From NCBI GenBank assembly GCA_934085675.1, contig CAKOHH010000011.1, forward strand, positions 1 to 44,408: a DNA stretch of 44,408 nucleotides, given 5' to 3'. The DNA comes from an uncultured Bacilli bacterium (GTDB lineage: Bacteria; Bacillota_I; Bacilli_A; RF39; UBA660). Both the position numbers and the translations under genes were made by a program. The notes beneath the pieces are model-generated. The model ran no database searches and was not told the DNA's origin. It worked only from the letters and a program-made list of their open reading frames with translations. Shown here in pieces: positions 23,347 through 33,288 of the stretch (within the stretch, counting starts at the first letter, position 1; each line of letters begins with the position of its first letter).

Positions 23347-25029
23347 TTACATCCTTTCTGGTATCTTAATACTTAATATATTTAATAAATCTTTAATAAT
23401 ACTATTCGTTAAATTAAGTATACAAAGCCAATTTTGCTTTTTTTCTTCTTCTTTTAAATTATTTATATGATTATTTTCATAAAATGCGTTCATATTTACA
23501 CATAAATCATAAATATAATTAGCAATGACAGATGGCATTTTATCTTCAACGGCTAAGTTGATAACTTGTTCTAACTCAACTAATTTAAGTCTTAAGTCTC
23601 TATCTTCTTTATTATAGATAGTATTATTTAATTTTATATCATTTAAATTAAATTGTTTTAATATATTTTGCACCCGCAAATAAGTATATAAAATATAAGG
23701 TCCTGTTTTGCCTGTTGTTTGAGAAAATTTAGCAATATCAAAGATATAATCTTTTTCACGGTTATTTTGTAAATCAGCAAATTTAATAATAGCGTTTACT
23801 AAAATATCTAAATCTTCTTCCGACATGTTTTGATTTTTTTCACTTGATGTTGTAAATATTTCTTTCGTTTCTTTAAATAAATCATCTAATTTAGGAGTAT
23901 GACCAGATCTTGTTTTAAATGGTTTGCCATCTTTGCCATTAACAGTTCCAAAACCTAAAAATTCAAATTTTTGTCTCAAACCTAATTTTTCACAAACTCT
24001 AAAAACAGATTCAAAATGAAGATTTTGTCTTCGATCAGCCACATACAAAATTTCATCAGGATTAAAATCTAAAACTCTTTCTTTGATTGTTCCTAAATCG
24101 GTAGTGCCATATAAATAGGCTCCGTTGCTCTTTTGATAAATAAGGGGTGGCAATTCTTTCGTGTCGGTTCCTTTTTTAACTTCAATAATCTTGGCACCTT
24201 CACTTTCCTCTAATAAGTTTTTAGCTTCTAAATCTTTAGTTAGCATTTCGATATAAGGATAAGAATCACTTTCACCGTACCAATAATCAAAGGAAACATC
24301 TAAATAATCATAAATACGTTTGATATCATCCCCAGATAATTTACGAATCACTTTGAAATATTCTTGATAAGTTTCATTTCCATCTTGTAATTCTTTAGTT
24401 ATTAAAGCACATTTGGTTTTCACTTCTTCATTTTCTTTGCATAATTGACTCATTTGAGGATAAATTTCTTCCAACATAGAAAGGGTAATTTCATGAGGAG
24501 CGATATTTTTTTCTTGTAAACCATAAATAACTTGACCTATTTGTAAACCATAATCTCCTAGATGAACATCTGATATGACGGTGTGACCCATGAATTTTAA
24601 CATTCTTTTTATAGATTCACCAACCACAGCACTTCTTAAATGTCCTACGTGAAGAGGCTTCGCAATATTAGGCCCTCCATAATCAATTACAATAGTTTTT
24701 TTCTCTGGTTTCTTTATATTGTAAAGAGGTTGCGTTAAGATGTCATTTAATGTTTCGTTTATAAAAGTATCACTTAAAGTAAAATTAACAAATCCAGGTG
24801 CCACAAAATCTACTTGACTAAAATAATTATGTCCTTTCAATTTTTCTACCATAAGAGAGGCAATATCCAAAGGACTTTTATGATATAACTTAGCAAGTTT
24901 AAAGGCTCCATCAAATTGATAATCACATAAGTCTTTACGATTAGAGGTAATTACTTCTGGATTATCTAAAGGCATTTCTAATTCTTCTAAAATTTGTTTT
25001 AAAAGACTTTCTATTTTATTCGTTATCAT
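23347..25029 (-). CDS. argS: Arginyl-tRNA synthetase
   Basis: 560-residue class I synthetase. The HIGH motif appears as HVGH within AKPLHVGHLRSAVVGE (about residues 118-133); the N-terminal Add1 domain and C-terminal anticodon-binding domain (ending LNILSIKIPERM) are complete. The KMSKS-type motif is divergent (FKTRSG region near residue 370), as is common in ArgRS. It overlaps the DUF1934 gene upstream by ATGA. Confidence 0.96.
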   Translation of the reverse strand: MITNKIESLLKQILEELEMPLDNPEVITSNRKDLCDYQFDGAFKLAKLYHKSPLDIASLMVEKLKGHNYFSQVDFVAPGFVNFTLSDTFINETLNDILTQPLYNIKKPEKKTIVIDYGGPNIAKPLHVGHLRSAVVGESIKRMLKFMGHTVISDVHLGDYGLQIGQVIYGLQEKNIAPHEITLSMLEEIYPQMSQLCKENEEVKTKCALITKELQDGNETYQEYFKVIRKLSGDDIKRIYDYLDVSFDYWYGESDSYPYIEMLTKDLEAKNLLEESEGAKIIEVKKGTDTKELPPLIYQKSNGAYLYGTTDLGTIKERVLDFNPDEILYVADRRQNLHFESVFRVCEKLGLRQKFEFLGFGTVNGKDGKPFKTRSGHTPKLDDLFKETKEIFTTSSEKNQNMSEEDLDILVNAIIKFADLQNNREKDYIFDIAKFSQTTGKTGPYILYTYLRVQNILKQFNLNDIKLNNTIYNKEDRDLRLKLVELEQVINLAVEDKMPSVIANYIYDLCVNMNAFYENNHINNLKEEEKKQNWLCILNLTNSIIKDLLNILSIKIPERM

Positions 25030-25376
25030 TTTTGGTCACCTTCTAATTCGATACAAACTTCCGTTTCTTCGTCATCCGTTTCTATGAAATATTTCAAAGT
25101 TATCGTATTTTTCACTTTCATAAGATTAGCATACTCTACTTGAACTTGCAAGTAATAACTCTCCTTTTTCAAACGAATTTCACTGGTTTGTTCTTTTATA
25201 TTTAAGAAAAAAGAATAATCATCATTTTCTCTTGTAAATTCCATATTTTCTAAATCTAAGCAATGCTTCATGTCTTCCCATTCAAATGTTAAAATATTAT
25301 CTTCCAGTTCATATGGAACACGTTGAGCCTTAGCAATGATTTTACCTCGTTTTTTTATATCACAATTTAATTGCAT
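25026..25376 (-). CDS. ywiB: DUF1934 (YwiB-like) beta-barrel protein
   Basis: 116-residue protein with alternating strands, predicted as a lipocalin-like DUF1934 barrel. Family assignment comes from its place directly before argS and near rpoE, as in Bacillus ywiB-argS, and from the overall pattern. I start at MQLNCDIKKRG (ATG 25374-25376) with AAAGGAA about 9 nt upstream; two earlier in-frame ATGs give a longer N-terminus. Function unknown. Confidence 0.7.
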   Translation of the reverse strand: MQLNCDIKKRGKIIAKAQRVPYELEDNILTFEWEDMKHCLDLENMEFTRENDDYSFFLNIKEQTSEIRLKKESYYLQVQVEYANLMKVKNTITLKYFIETDDEETEVCIELEGDQK

Positions 25377-25492
25377 GGGAATCATTCCTTTTTTCCGGTA
25401 CATTATAACATGCTTTTTATAGAAAAAGAAGAACTTTTTTTAAGACTTATATTTTACTAAGAAATTTCCATAATAAAATTAGGTGAAAATGA

Positions 25493-27424
25493 ATGAAACT
25501 AGTTAAATTTAGTATGAAAATTTTTTTATTCACATTTTTAAGTATTATCGTGGTTCTTATTGGTATTTATGTATATGCCTTTTTTTCGCCAAAGTTAGAA
25601 CTTAAAAATATGGGCAAAATTTTTCTTTATGATAGTTCTGAAAATCTTATTTATCAAGGCTCTGGTTCCAATGATTGGATAAGTTTAGATGATATATCTA
25701 GCGATTTAAAAAATGCTGTTATAAGTGTAGAAGATAAAAGTTTTTATCATCATTTAGGTTTTGATATTCCAAGGATAGGAAAAGCCCTTATCACTAATTT
25801 TTTAAATAACACAAGACAAGGGGCTTCCACAATATCGCAGCAATATATAAAAAATATGTTTTTAACTTTTGATCAGACATGGTCAAGAAAAATTGAAGAA
25901 GCTTTTTTAACAATTGAACTAGAAGTACATTATAGTAAGGATAATATTTTAGAAGGATATTTAAATACCATCAATTATGGTGAAGGAAACTACGGTATTG
26001 AAGACGCAAGTAAATATTATTTTAATAAAAGTAGTAAAGATTTAACATTAGAAGAAGCGATTATGCTAGCTGGTATCCCTAAAAATCCTAGTAATTATAA
26101 TCCTGTAAGTGATTATGATGCTTGTATAAAAAGAGCATGGATTGTTGCTAACGCGATGAAAAAAAATGGCTTATTAAGTGACGAAGAATACAACAATCTC
26201 TTTCAAAGTGAAATTCCTATTTATGGGAAAAAAGATGAAAATAACTCCCAAATGATAATGTATTATCAAGATGCGGTTTTAACAGAGTTAAATAACATAA
26301 AATCTGTTCCAAATTCATTATTAGATTCAGGTGGATTGAAAATTTATACAACTTTAGATAAAGATGTTGAAGCCACTTTAGAAAGTACTATTTTAAGTTA
26401 TATGGGTAATCAAACAGAGTTACAAGTAGCAAGTATTATTGTAGAACCTACAACTGGCAAAATAAAAGCGTTATCAGGTGGTCTTAATTATGCCAAAAGT
26501 CAATATAATCGTGCGACAAAAGCGAAAAGACAAGTTGGAAGTACGATGAAACCTTTTTTATATTATGCTGCTTTGGAAAATGGTCTCGTTTCTTCTTCGA
26601 CCTTTAAAAGTGAACAAACTTCATTCCATTTTGCTAATAATCAAATTTATTCTCCTAATAATTATAATCAAATTTATGCCAATAAAGATATTACTATGGC
26701 AGCAGCGATTGCCTACTCTGACAATATTTATGCTGTAAAAACACATTTATTTTTAGGAACAGATGTTCTTGTAGAAACTGCTAAAAAAGTTGGCATTAAA
26801 GAAGAACTTACCGGAAATCCTTCTCTTGCTTTAGGAACCAGTGAGTTAAATATGCTTGATTTTGCCCATGGTTATACAACTCTTGCTAATGGTGGCGATG
26901 AAATAGAACCTTATTTTATTGAAAAAGTAGAAGATTTAGAAGGAAATATTTTATATGAACATAAAGAAAAACATAATATCGTTTTAAATAGTAATTATGT
27001 CTATATTTTAAATGAAATGATGACCAATACCACGAATAAAAGTTTTTCTAGTTATACAACTCCGACTGCCTTATCATTGTCTGATAGAATGACGAGAAAA
27101 TATGCTCTTAAAACAGGTACCACAAATACCGATTCTTGGAGTGTTGGTTATACACCAGATTTAATGATGATGGTTTGGACAGGAAATGATGAAGCTCATG
27201 AGATAGATGCAAAAGCTAGTTACTATTCAAAAAATATATGGTTAGACACGATGGAAAAAGTTTTAAAAACGGACAATTGGTATGAAAAACCTCAAAATGT
27301 GATTGGTGTGGTTAAAAATGGGGTGACAGGCGAAGAAAATTCTAAAGAAAATAGTACTATTTTTTATTATGTTAAAGGGTCTGAAATAGAAACTGTTAGT
27401 AAAGAAGAAAAAAATAATGACTAG
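25493..27424 (+). CDS. Class A penicillin-binding protein (PBP1A-type)
   Basis: 643-residue bifunctional peptidoglycan synthase. A membrane helix (about 7-30) is followed by a GT51 domain with EDKSFYHHLGFD (catalytic Glu near residue 81), GASTISQQ, and KIEEAFLTIELE; then the transpeptidase with SxxK (GSTMKPF, about 351-357), SDN (YSDNIYA) and KTG (ALKTGTTNT, about 541). It is on the plus strand, head-on to replication and convergent with noc, sharing a terminator. The ribosome binding site is AGGTGA. Exact paralogue is uncertain. Confidence 0.94.
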   Translation: MKLVKFSMKIFLFTFLSIIVVLIGIYVYAFFSPKLELKNMGKIFLYDSSENLIYQGSGSNDWISLDDISSDLKNAVISVEDKSFYHHLGFDIPRIGKALITNFLNNTRQGASTISQQYIKNMFLTFDQTWSRKIEEAFLTIELEVHYSKDNILEGYLNTINYGEGNYGIEDASKYYFNKSSKDLTLEEAIMLAGIPKNPSNYNPVSDYDACIKRAWIVANAMKKNGLLSDEEYNNLFQSEIPIYGKKDENNSQMIMYYQDAVLTELNNIKSVPNSLLDSGGLKIYTTLDKDVEATLESTILSYMGNQTELQVASIIVEPTTGKIKALSGGLNYAKSQYNRATKAKRQVGSTMKPFLYYAALENGLVSSSTFKSEQTSFHFANNQIYSPNNYNQIYANKDITMAAAIAYSDNIYAVKTHLFLGTDVLVETAKKVGIKEELTGNPSLALGTSELNMLDFAHGYTTLANGGDEIEPYFIEKVEDLEGNILYEHKEKHNIVLNSNYVYILNEMMTNTTNKSFSSYTTPTALSLSDRMTRKYALKTGTTNTDSWSVGYTPDLMMMVWTGNDEAHEIDAKASYYSKNIWLDTMEKVLKTDNWYEKPQNVIGVVKNGVTGEENSKENSTIFYYVKGSEIETVSKEEKNND

Positions 27425-27445
27425 AAAACTCTAATCATTATTTTT
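27410..27445. terminator. Shared bidirectional terminator of pbp1A and noc
   Basis: AAAAATAATGA (27410-27420) and TCATTATTTTT (27435-27445) form an 11-bp stem. The stop codon of pbp1A is in the loop and the noc stop overlaps the right arm. Confidence 0.75.
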
Positions 27446-28591
27446 AATATTAATTGTCATTTGATAATTTCCAGCTAAATCAAGTTCATCTAAACTAATT
27501 TTGAAACCTCTTTCTTCTAAGGAAGAAACTAAATTTCTAATTTCACCAATAGCAGTTTTTAAATCAAGACCTTTTTCTTCTTTAACAATGGAAGAATAAT
27601 TAGGATCGAGTTTGATAACAGAGTCCATCGGATCAACAATTTCTTCTTCAGGATCATTTTTGATTTCTTCTATTTGATTTACATTTTTATTATTATCTTG
27701 TTTATCAAAGAAAAATGGCATAATAGTATCTTCTTCTTTAGGAGTAGAAAAATCATCTAAAACTTCAATAGAACTTGGTTGTGCTACTGGTTTAGTACCA
27801 TTATTTATAGCATCATTAATATTTCCTGCCTCATCTTCTAAGAAATTAAAGAATTTATTAGATGTTGGTGCTTGATTATTACTTGGCAATTCTATTTCTT
27901 TGTTTTTAGTATCTATTTTAATATCTTGACTATTATTCAAAATAGTATTAATATCTGGTGATTTATTTATAACGGGAATATCATTGTTAGTACCTTTTGC
28001 TTTTTTTATAGCCGCGTCTAAGTCTTTGACGTTCCATCTATTAGAAATAATTTTCTTTAACCATTCAGCTTGTTCTTCTTTTGGAAGAGCAAGAAGACTT
28101 CTTGCATGGCGTTCCCCTATCTTATTTTGAAGTAAGGCATCTTGAACTTCAGGTACTAAATTTAAAAGTCGAAGTTTATTGGCAATGGTACTTTGACTTA
28201 CACCCATTTTTTTAGCCAATTGTTCTTGAGTCATATAACCACGATCTAATAAATTTTTATATGATTTTGCTTCCTCTATCGCGGTTAAATTTCTTCTTTG
28301 TATATTTTCAACTAAAGCAATTTCTGCACTTTTGTTATCATCGATATCTGAGATAATTGCTGGAACGGTTCTTAATCCTGCCATAGTAGATGCTTTATAT
28401 CTCCTTTCGCCAGCGATAATCTCGTATTTATCGCCTAACCTTCTTAAAACTAAAGGTTGTATAATACCATGTTGTTTAATAGATTCTGATAATTCTTTTA
28501 ACCCTTCTTCATCAAACGCAAGTCGTGGTTGAAAACGATTTGGTATGATATCTTCTATAGGTACTTGTATTACTTTTTGATCTGTATTCAC
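27431..28591 (-). CDS. noc: Noc-like ParB-family nucleoid occlusion protein
   Basis: 386-residue ParB/Noc protein. The CTP-binding N-terminal domain has GERRYKA (61-67) and ENIQRRNL (95-102); the HTH follows (TQEQLAKKMGVSQSTIANKL). At the four positions reported to separate ParB from Noc specificity I read Gln133, Lys139, Asn144 and Arg161, three of which match Noc. PNRFQPR (17-23) and ERHARSLLAL are also Noc-like. It sits just after rsmG, the Noc position in Bacillus. It lacks the short amphipathic membrane-targeting N-terminus and has an Asn-rich linker of over 100 residues before the C-terminal domain. No soj or spo0J adjoins. Confidence 0.82.
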   Translation of the reverse strand: MNTDQKVIQVPIEDIIPNRFQPRLAFDEEGLKELSESIKQHGIIQPLVLRRLGDKYEIIAGERRYKASTMAGLRTVPAIISDIDDNKSAEIALVENIQRRNLTAIEEAKSYKNLLDRGYMTQEQLAKKMGVSQSTIANKLRLLNLVPEVQDALLQNKIGERHARSLLALPKEEQAEWLKKIISNRWNVKDLDAAIKKAKGTNNDIPVINKSPDINTILNNSQDIKIDTKNKEIELPSNNQAPTSNKFFNFLEDEAGNINDAINNGTKPVAQPSSIEVLDDFSTPKEEDTIMPFFFDKQDNNKNVNQIEEIKNDPEEEIVDPMDSVIKLDPNYSSIVKEEKGLDLKTAIGEIRNLVSSLEERGFKISLDELDLAGNYQMTINIKNND

Positions 28592-28688
28592 TTAAAATCA
28601 GCCCCTTACCGCTTATTGTACTATATTACATATTCTATCAGTAAATGAAAAAATAAGCAATAGCTTTTTATATTTAAATCATTTAGAA

Positions 28689-28719
28689 AAAGAAGCAATT
28701 TTATAATTTTTGCTTCTTT
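28689..28719 (-). terminator. Terminator after rsmG
   Basis: AAAGAAGCAA (28689-28698) and TTGCTTCTTT (28710-28719) form a 10-bp stem overlapping the end of rsmG; T-rich sequence follows on the minus strand. Confidence 0.75.
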
Positions 28720-29411
28720 ATTTTTTCATATAAACGTGGATATTTTTTATTTGTTTCTTTATCTTTAGATATTAAAAGTAAGGTTCTTTTACCGGCATTA
28801 AAAGGTAATTCAAAAGATATTTCCTTATCTAAATGACAATCCAAAACTTTTAAAGCCGTCAAAGCATTTTCTAATTCTTCTTCGACATTACTTTTCATCA
28901 CTAGAAATTTACCATTTACTTTTAAATAAGGGATATTAAGTTCTAACAAAATACGTAATTCTGCAACAGCACGGGAAGTCACTAAGTCAAATTTTTCGCG
29001 ATTATTTTTAATATAATTTTCTGCTCTATCATGGACAGTAGTAACATTTTTTAAATTTAATTTTTCAATAAGTTCATCTAAAAATTTTATTTTTTTATTA
29101 TTAGAGTCTAATAAAGTAACTTTTAAATGAGGATAAACAATGGCAAGTACCACGCCAGGAAAACCTGCTCCTGTACCTACATCTAAAAGAGTTTCTTCTT
29201 CAAAATCATAAATTTTAGCAAGAGTCAAAGAGTCATAAAAATGTTTTAAATAAATATCATCACGTTCTTTTATAGCTGTTAAATTGGTATGTTCATTATA
29301 GGTTATTAAAAATTCACAATAAGTATTTAACTTTCCTTTTTGTTCTTCGGTTAATTCAATATTTATCTTGGCTAATTCTTCATAAAATACTTCTTTATTC
29401 ATCTTTGCCAT
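28701..29411 (-). CDS. rsmG: 16S rRNA (guanine-N7) methyltransferase RsmG
   Basis: 236-residue GidB that methylates G527 (E. coli numbering) of 16S rRNA. SAM motif LLDVGTGAGFPGVVLAI (about 69-85), then VTSRAVAELRILLEL. It overlaps the end of mnmG by 17 nt; an alternative ATG at 29402 would shorten it by three residues. Part of the mnmE-mnmG-rsmG-noc order. Confidence 0.95.
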   Translation of the reverse strand: MAKMNKEVFYEELAKINIELTEEQKGKLNTYCEFLITYNEHTNLTAIKERDDIYLKHFYDSLTLAKIYDFEEETLLDVGTGAGFPGVVLAIVYPHLKVTLLDSNNKKIKFLDELIEKLNLKNVTTVHDRAENYIKNNREKFDLVTSRAVAELRILLELNIPYLKVNGKFLVMKSNVEEELENALTALKVLDCHLDKEISFELPFNAGKRTLLLISKDKETNKKYPRLYEKIKKQKL

Positions 29412-31260
29412 ACTCTTTCTTTAAATAAATACTTAAAATACTTAAATCGCTTGGATTAACACCACTTATACGAGCAGCTTGGCCTAAGGAAATGGGTCTT
29501 ACTTTTTCTAATTTTTGCCGTGCTTCTGAAGCTAAGTTTTTAACATCATTATAATTAATGTCTTTTGGAATTTGTTTTTCTTCCAATTTCACCATTTTCT
29601 CGACTTCTTTATAAGCTTTTTTTATGTAGCCGTCGTATTTTATCATAATTTCTAATTCTTCTGTAATTTCTTTATCAAAAGGTATGTTGATAAATTGATT
29701 TAAAAATGAAATCTTAATTTCAGGACGTTTTAATAAATCATAAAAACTTTCTGTCGCGATAGGAACAATAAAATTATTTTCTTCAAAAACTTTTCTTATT
29801 TCAGGAGTAATTTTCAATTTAGTTTCTTTTAAAAATTTTTCACATTTAGTCAAATTTTCTTTTTTATTTAAATAATTTTGATATTGAATAGCCGTGATAG
29901 TTTGTTTTTCATGAGCATATTCTCTTAATCTTAAATCAGCATTGTCATGACGAAGCAATAGTCTAAATTCTGCTCTTGATGTTAACATTCTATATGGTTC
30001 ATGTGTTCCTTTAGTAACTAAATCATCAATTAAAACACCAATATATGCGTCATTTCTTTTTAAAATAAGTGGCTCTTTATTTTCAAGTTTTAAAGCTGCA
30101 TTAATACCAGCCATAAGTCCTTGACCAGCGGCTTCTTCATAACCACTTGTACCATTTATTTGCCCAGCTGTGTATAAATTTTCTATGACTTTATTTTCTA
30201 AAGTAGGTTTGATTTGTAAAGGATCAATCGCATCATATTCAATAGCGTAAGCATATTTTGAGATGACAGCATTTTCAAGTCCAGGTAAGGTATGAACCAT
30301 TTTTTCTTGTATATCACGTGGCATAGAGGTAGAAAAGCCTTGTAAATACCATTCGTCATAGTATAAACTTTCTGGTTCTAAGAATAATTGATGTCTTTCT
30401 TTATCTTTAAATCGAACTAATTTATCTTCAATGCTTGGGCAATAACGTGGACCAACACCTGTGACATAACCTCCATACATTGCAGATTTATCTAAATTAT
30501 CTAAGATGATTTTATGGGTATTTTGATTCGTGTAAATAAGGTAACAACATTGTTGTTCATTTGGCTTATAAGTTGCTTTTTCGTCATGAGAAAACGTCCA
30601 AAGACAGTCATCACCACATTCTTTTTGCATTTTTGAAAAATCGATAGAAGAAGCCTTAATTCTTTGAGGAGTACCTGTTTTAAGCCTTTGAATTTCCAAA
30701 CCATATTTTTTTAAATTATCACTTAAATGATTGCTTCTTCTCTCACCGTGTGGTCCTCCTTCAGTGTTTTCACTTCCCACCAAAATATTGGCTTTTAAAT
30801 AAGTTCCTGTCGTTAAGATAACACTGGTAGATAATATTTTCTCACCAGTTTCTAAAACAATTCCTTTGATTTTATTATCTTCAATGATTAAATCTTCAAC
30901 CATGCCCTCGATGATATCCAAATTAGGAGTATCCTTAAGAGCTTGTCTCATATTTTTAGGATATGTAACCTTATCTGCTTGCGCTCTTAAACTACGAACA
31001 GCGGGTCCCTTTGAATTATTAAGCATTTTTATTTGAAAATGAGAACGGTCGGCGATTCTTCCCATTAAACCACCTAAAGCATCAATTTCACGAACAATGA
31101 TTCCTTTCGCCGTGCCACCAATTGAAGGATTACATGGCATATCTCCAATATTATTTATATTCATTGTAATTAAGGCTGTTTTGTGGCCTTTAAAGGCGGC
31201 GATGTGACTTGCTTCAATACCAGCGTGACCACCACCAACAACAATAATATCATATTTCAT
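29395..31260 (-). CDS. mnmG: tRNA uridine 5-carboxymethylaminomethyl modification enzyme MnmG
   Basis: 621-residue FAD enzyme that, with MnmE, modifies wobble uridine 34. The N-terminus has YDIIVVGGGHAGIEA (dinucleotide-binding) and PCNPSIGGTAKG; YTAGQINGTSGYEEAAGQG is present in the middle. The start is ATG 31258-31260 with AGGTGG upstream; the open frame extends eight residues further but inside mnmE. It is 8 nt from the end of mnmE. Confidence 0.97.
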   Translation of the reverse strand: MKYDIIVVGGGHAGIEASHIAAFKGHKTALITMNINNIGDMPCNPSIGGTAKGIIVREIDALGGLMGRIADRSHFQIKMLNNSKGPAVRSLRAQADKVTYPKNMRQALKDTPNLDIIEGMVEDLIIEDNKIKGIVLETGEKILSTSVILTTGTYLKANILVGSENTEGGPHGERRSNHLSDNLKKYGLEIQRLKTGTPQRIKASSIDFSKMQKECGDDCLWTFSHDEKATYKPNEQQCCYLIYTNQNTHKIILDNLDKSAMYGGYVTGVGPRYCPSIEDKLVRFKDKERHQLFLEPESLYYDEWYLQGFSTSMPRDIQEKMVHTLPGLENAVISKYAYAIEYDAIDPLQIKPTLENKVIENLYTAGQINGTSGYEEAAGQGLMAGINAALKLENKEPLILKRNDAYIGVLIDDLVTKGTHEPYRMLTSRAEFRLLLRHDNADLRLREYAHEKQTITAIQYQNYLNKKENLTKCEKFLKETKLKITPEIRKVFEENNFIVPIATESFYDLLKRPEIKISFLNQFINIPFDKEITEELEIMIKYDGYIKKAYKEVEKMVKLEEKQIPKDINYNDVKNLASEARQKLEKVRPISLGQAARISGVNPSDLSILSIYLKKEYGKDE

Positions 31261-31268
31261 ATTTCCAC

Positions 31269-32624
31269 CTACTTTCCTAAACAAAATCTTTGAAAGATGT
31301 TATCCACAAGTTCTTCTTCGTAATATTCTCCAATGATTTTTCCTAAATCTTCCCAGGCACTTTTAATATCAATGGCAAGCATATCAACTGGTACATCTTC
31401 TTCGTTAGCTTTAATAACATTTTCAATTTTTTGCATAGCTTGTTTTGCTAAGCTTATTTGCCTTGTGTTCGATAAATAAGTTAAATCTTTTTGACTTAAA
31501 TCTTCTATTGCAAAATCTTCCAAAATAGTTTCTTTTAATTCTTCGATACCTTTTTTCGAAACAGTACTTCCATAAATAATTTTTTTATTTGTTGTAATAT
31601 TACCTAATTTATTTTCAAGATCAATTTTATTTACAAATACAAGACTTGGAATATCCGATATTTGTTTTAATAAACCTTTCTCTTCTTCATTTAAGGTTTC
31701 ATTATAATTTAAAACTAAAATAGTATAATCTGCTTTCTCAATCATACTTTTACTTTTTTCTACCCCTATTTTTTCAACGACATCACAAGTTTCCCTTATT
31801 CCCGCGGTATCAATAAAGTTAAATAAAATTCCCTTGTAATTAATAGAACCCTCGACAATGTCTCTTGTCGTTCCAGATATATCCGTTACAATTGCTTTAT
31901 CTTCTTCTAAAAGTGTATTTAATAAAGATGATTTACCTACATTTGGTCGGCCAATAATGGCAATGTTCAAACCATTTTTGATAATTTCGCCATTTTTAGA
32001 TTCATTTATAATTTTTTTTAAGGATGTTTTTATTTCATTTAAATTAGGTTCGATATTTTCTTTGGTAATTACTAGTTCATCGGTGTATTCTGGATAATCA
32101 ATGTTTACTTCGATATTAGCTAAAAGTGAAACCATTTTTTCTCTTAAATTAACAATTAATTCTTTCGTTTTTCCGGTTAAACCTTGCATAGCCATTTTGG
32201 CTTGTTTTTCTGTTTTAGCCTCTAATAAATCACTAATGCTTTCTGATTCCATCAAACTAATTCGACCATTTAAGAATGCTCTTTTAGTAAATTCACCAGG
32301 TTCTGCTAAAACAGCTCCATTTGTTAATAATAATTCTAAAATTTTATTTGTTGTAACATAGCCACCATGACAATTTATCTCGACAATATCTTCTCTTGTA
32401 TATGTCCTAGGTGCTCTCATAAGCATTACTAAAACCTCATCTATTTTTTCTGTACTATTTTTAATAAAACCATAATGAATGGTATGGCTTTCCGCTTCAA
32501 AAAATTTTTTATTAGAAAAAATTTTAGATACTATTTTAATAGCTTCTGGTCCACTTACCCGAATAATATTAATAGCCGAATTTCCAATATTATTAGTCGA
32601 AATAGCTGCAATCGTTGAGTTCAT
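31269..32624 (-). CDS. mnmE: tRNA modification GTPase MnmE
   Basis: 451-residue GTPase. An N-terminal tetrahydrofolate-binding domain (about 1-118), a helical domain, and a G domain with GRPNVGKSS (about 225-233), DISGTTRD and NKID. The C-terminal CLGK ends the protein, the essential Cys motif. It forms the MnmE-MnmG complex. Confidence 0.97.
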   Translation of the reverse strand: MNSTIAAISTNNIGNSAINIIRVSGPEAIKIVSKIFSNKKFFEAESHTIHYGFIKNSTEKIDEVLVMLMRAPRTYTREDIVEINCHGGYVTTNKILELLLTNGAVLAEPGEFTKRAFLNGRISLMESESISDLLEAKTEKQAKMAMQGLTGKTKELIVNLREKMVSLLANIEVNIDYPEYTDELVITKENIEPNLNEIKTSLKKIINESKNGEIIKNGLNIAIIGRPNVGKSSLLNTLLEEDKAIVTDISGTTRDIVEGSINYKGILFNFIDTAGIRETCDVVEKIGVEKSKSMIEKADYTILVLNYNETLNEEEKGLLKQISDIPSLVFVNKIDLENKLGNITTNKKIIYGSTVSKKGIEELKETILEDFAIEDLSQKDLTYLSNTRQISLAKQAMQKIENVIKANEEDVPVDMLAIDIKSAWEDLGKIIGEYYEEELVDNIFQRFCLGK

Positions 32625-32687
32625 TTAATACACCTTCTTTTTTTTCGCTTTATTATAACACTTATTCTTCAAAAAAGCAGAAATTAA

Positions 32688-33284
32688 TTATTCTGCTTTT
32701 ATGACAATATGACGATTTGGTTCTTCTCCTACACTCACAGTAGAAACACCTTTAAAATTAACAAGTTTATTATGAATAATTCTTCTTTCAAAAGAATTCA
32801 TATTTTCTAGTTCAACGTCTACTTTGGTATTTCGAACTTCTCTAGCAACTTTGATAGCTAATCTTTCTAGTGCCTGAATTCTTTTTTCTCGATAATTTTC
32901 TACATTTAAAATTATTTTTAATGAATTATTCCAATTATTAGAAACGTATGCCCTTACTAATTGTTCCAGAGCCTTTAAATTTTTACCGTCTTTTCCTATT
33001 AATAGTGAATTGTTTGATGAAGACATAACTATTTCATAATTATCTTCATTTTCTAAAATTTCAAAACTTACTTCTATTTCTAATTTTTTTAAAATATCTT
33101 TTAAGTAAGTCTCTATGTCATTTAAAAGTTCTTCATAAGAAATCGCTGAGACTTTATAAATAGTTGTTTTAAATAAGCCACTTGTTATCTCTTCAATATT
33201 GTATAAAATTTTTTCCGTATGTAGTTTATTTTTGGCTTCTTCAAGAGCCGCTATTTTACTTTTTGACTCTGTCACTACTGGCAT
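32688..33284 (-). CDS. jag: RNA-binding protein Jag/KhpB
   Basis: 198-residue protein with an N-terminal Jag domain, a KH domain (SLLIGKDGKNLKALEQLVRAY, about 104-124) and an R3H domain (RRIIHNKLV, about 165-175). With KhpA it binds RNA and influences cell elongation in other Firmicutes. It follows yidC by 4 nt, the classical order. Confidence 0.93.
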   Translation of the reverse strand: MPVVTESKSKIAALEEAKNKLHTEKILYNIEEITSGLFKTTIYKVSAISYEELLNDIETYLKDILKKLEIEVSFEILENEDNYEIVMSSSNNSLLIGKDGKNLKALEQLVRAYVSNNWNNSLKIILNVENYREKRIQALERLAIKVAREVRNTKVDVELENMNSFERRIIHNKLVNFKGVSTVSVGEEPNRHIVIKAE

Positions 33285-33288
33285 ATTC

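Noticed and set aside
27431..28591. Calling the ParB-family protein Spo0J/ParB
   Set aside because: Its HTH and specificity residues and its position after rsmG fit Noc better, and no ParA gene adjoins it.
30310..30325. CACGTG core within mnmG as a possible parS
   Set aside because: Flanks match poorly (about 11 of 16 positions) and it lies in a conserved coding region.
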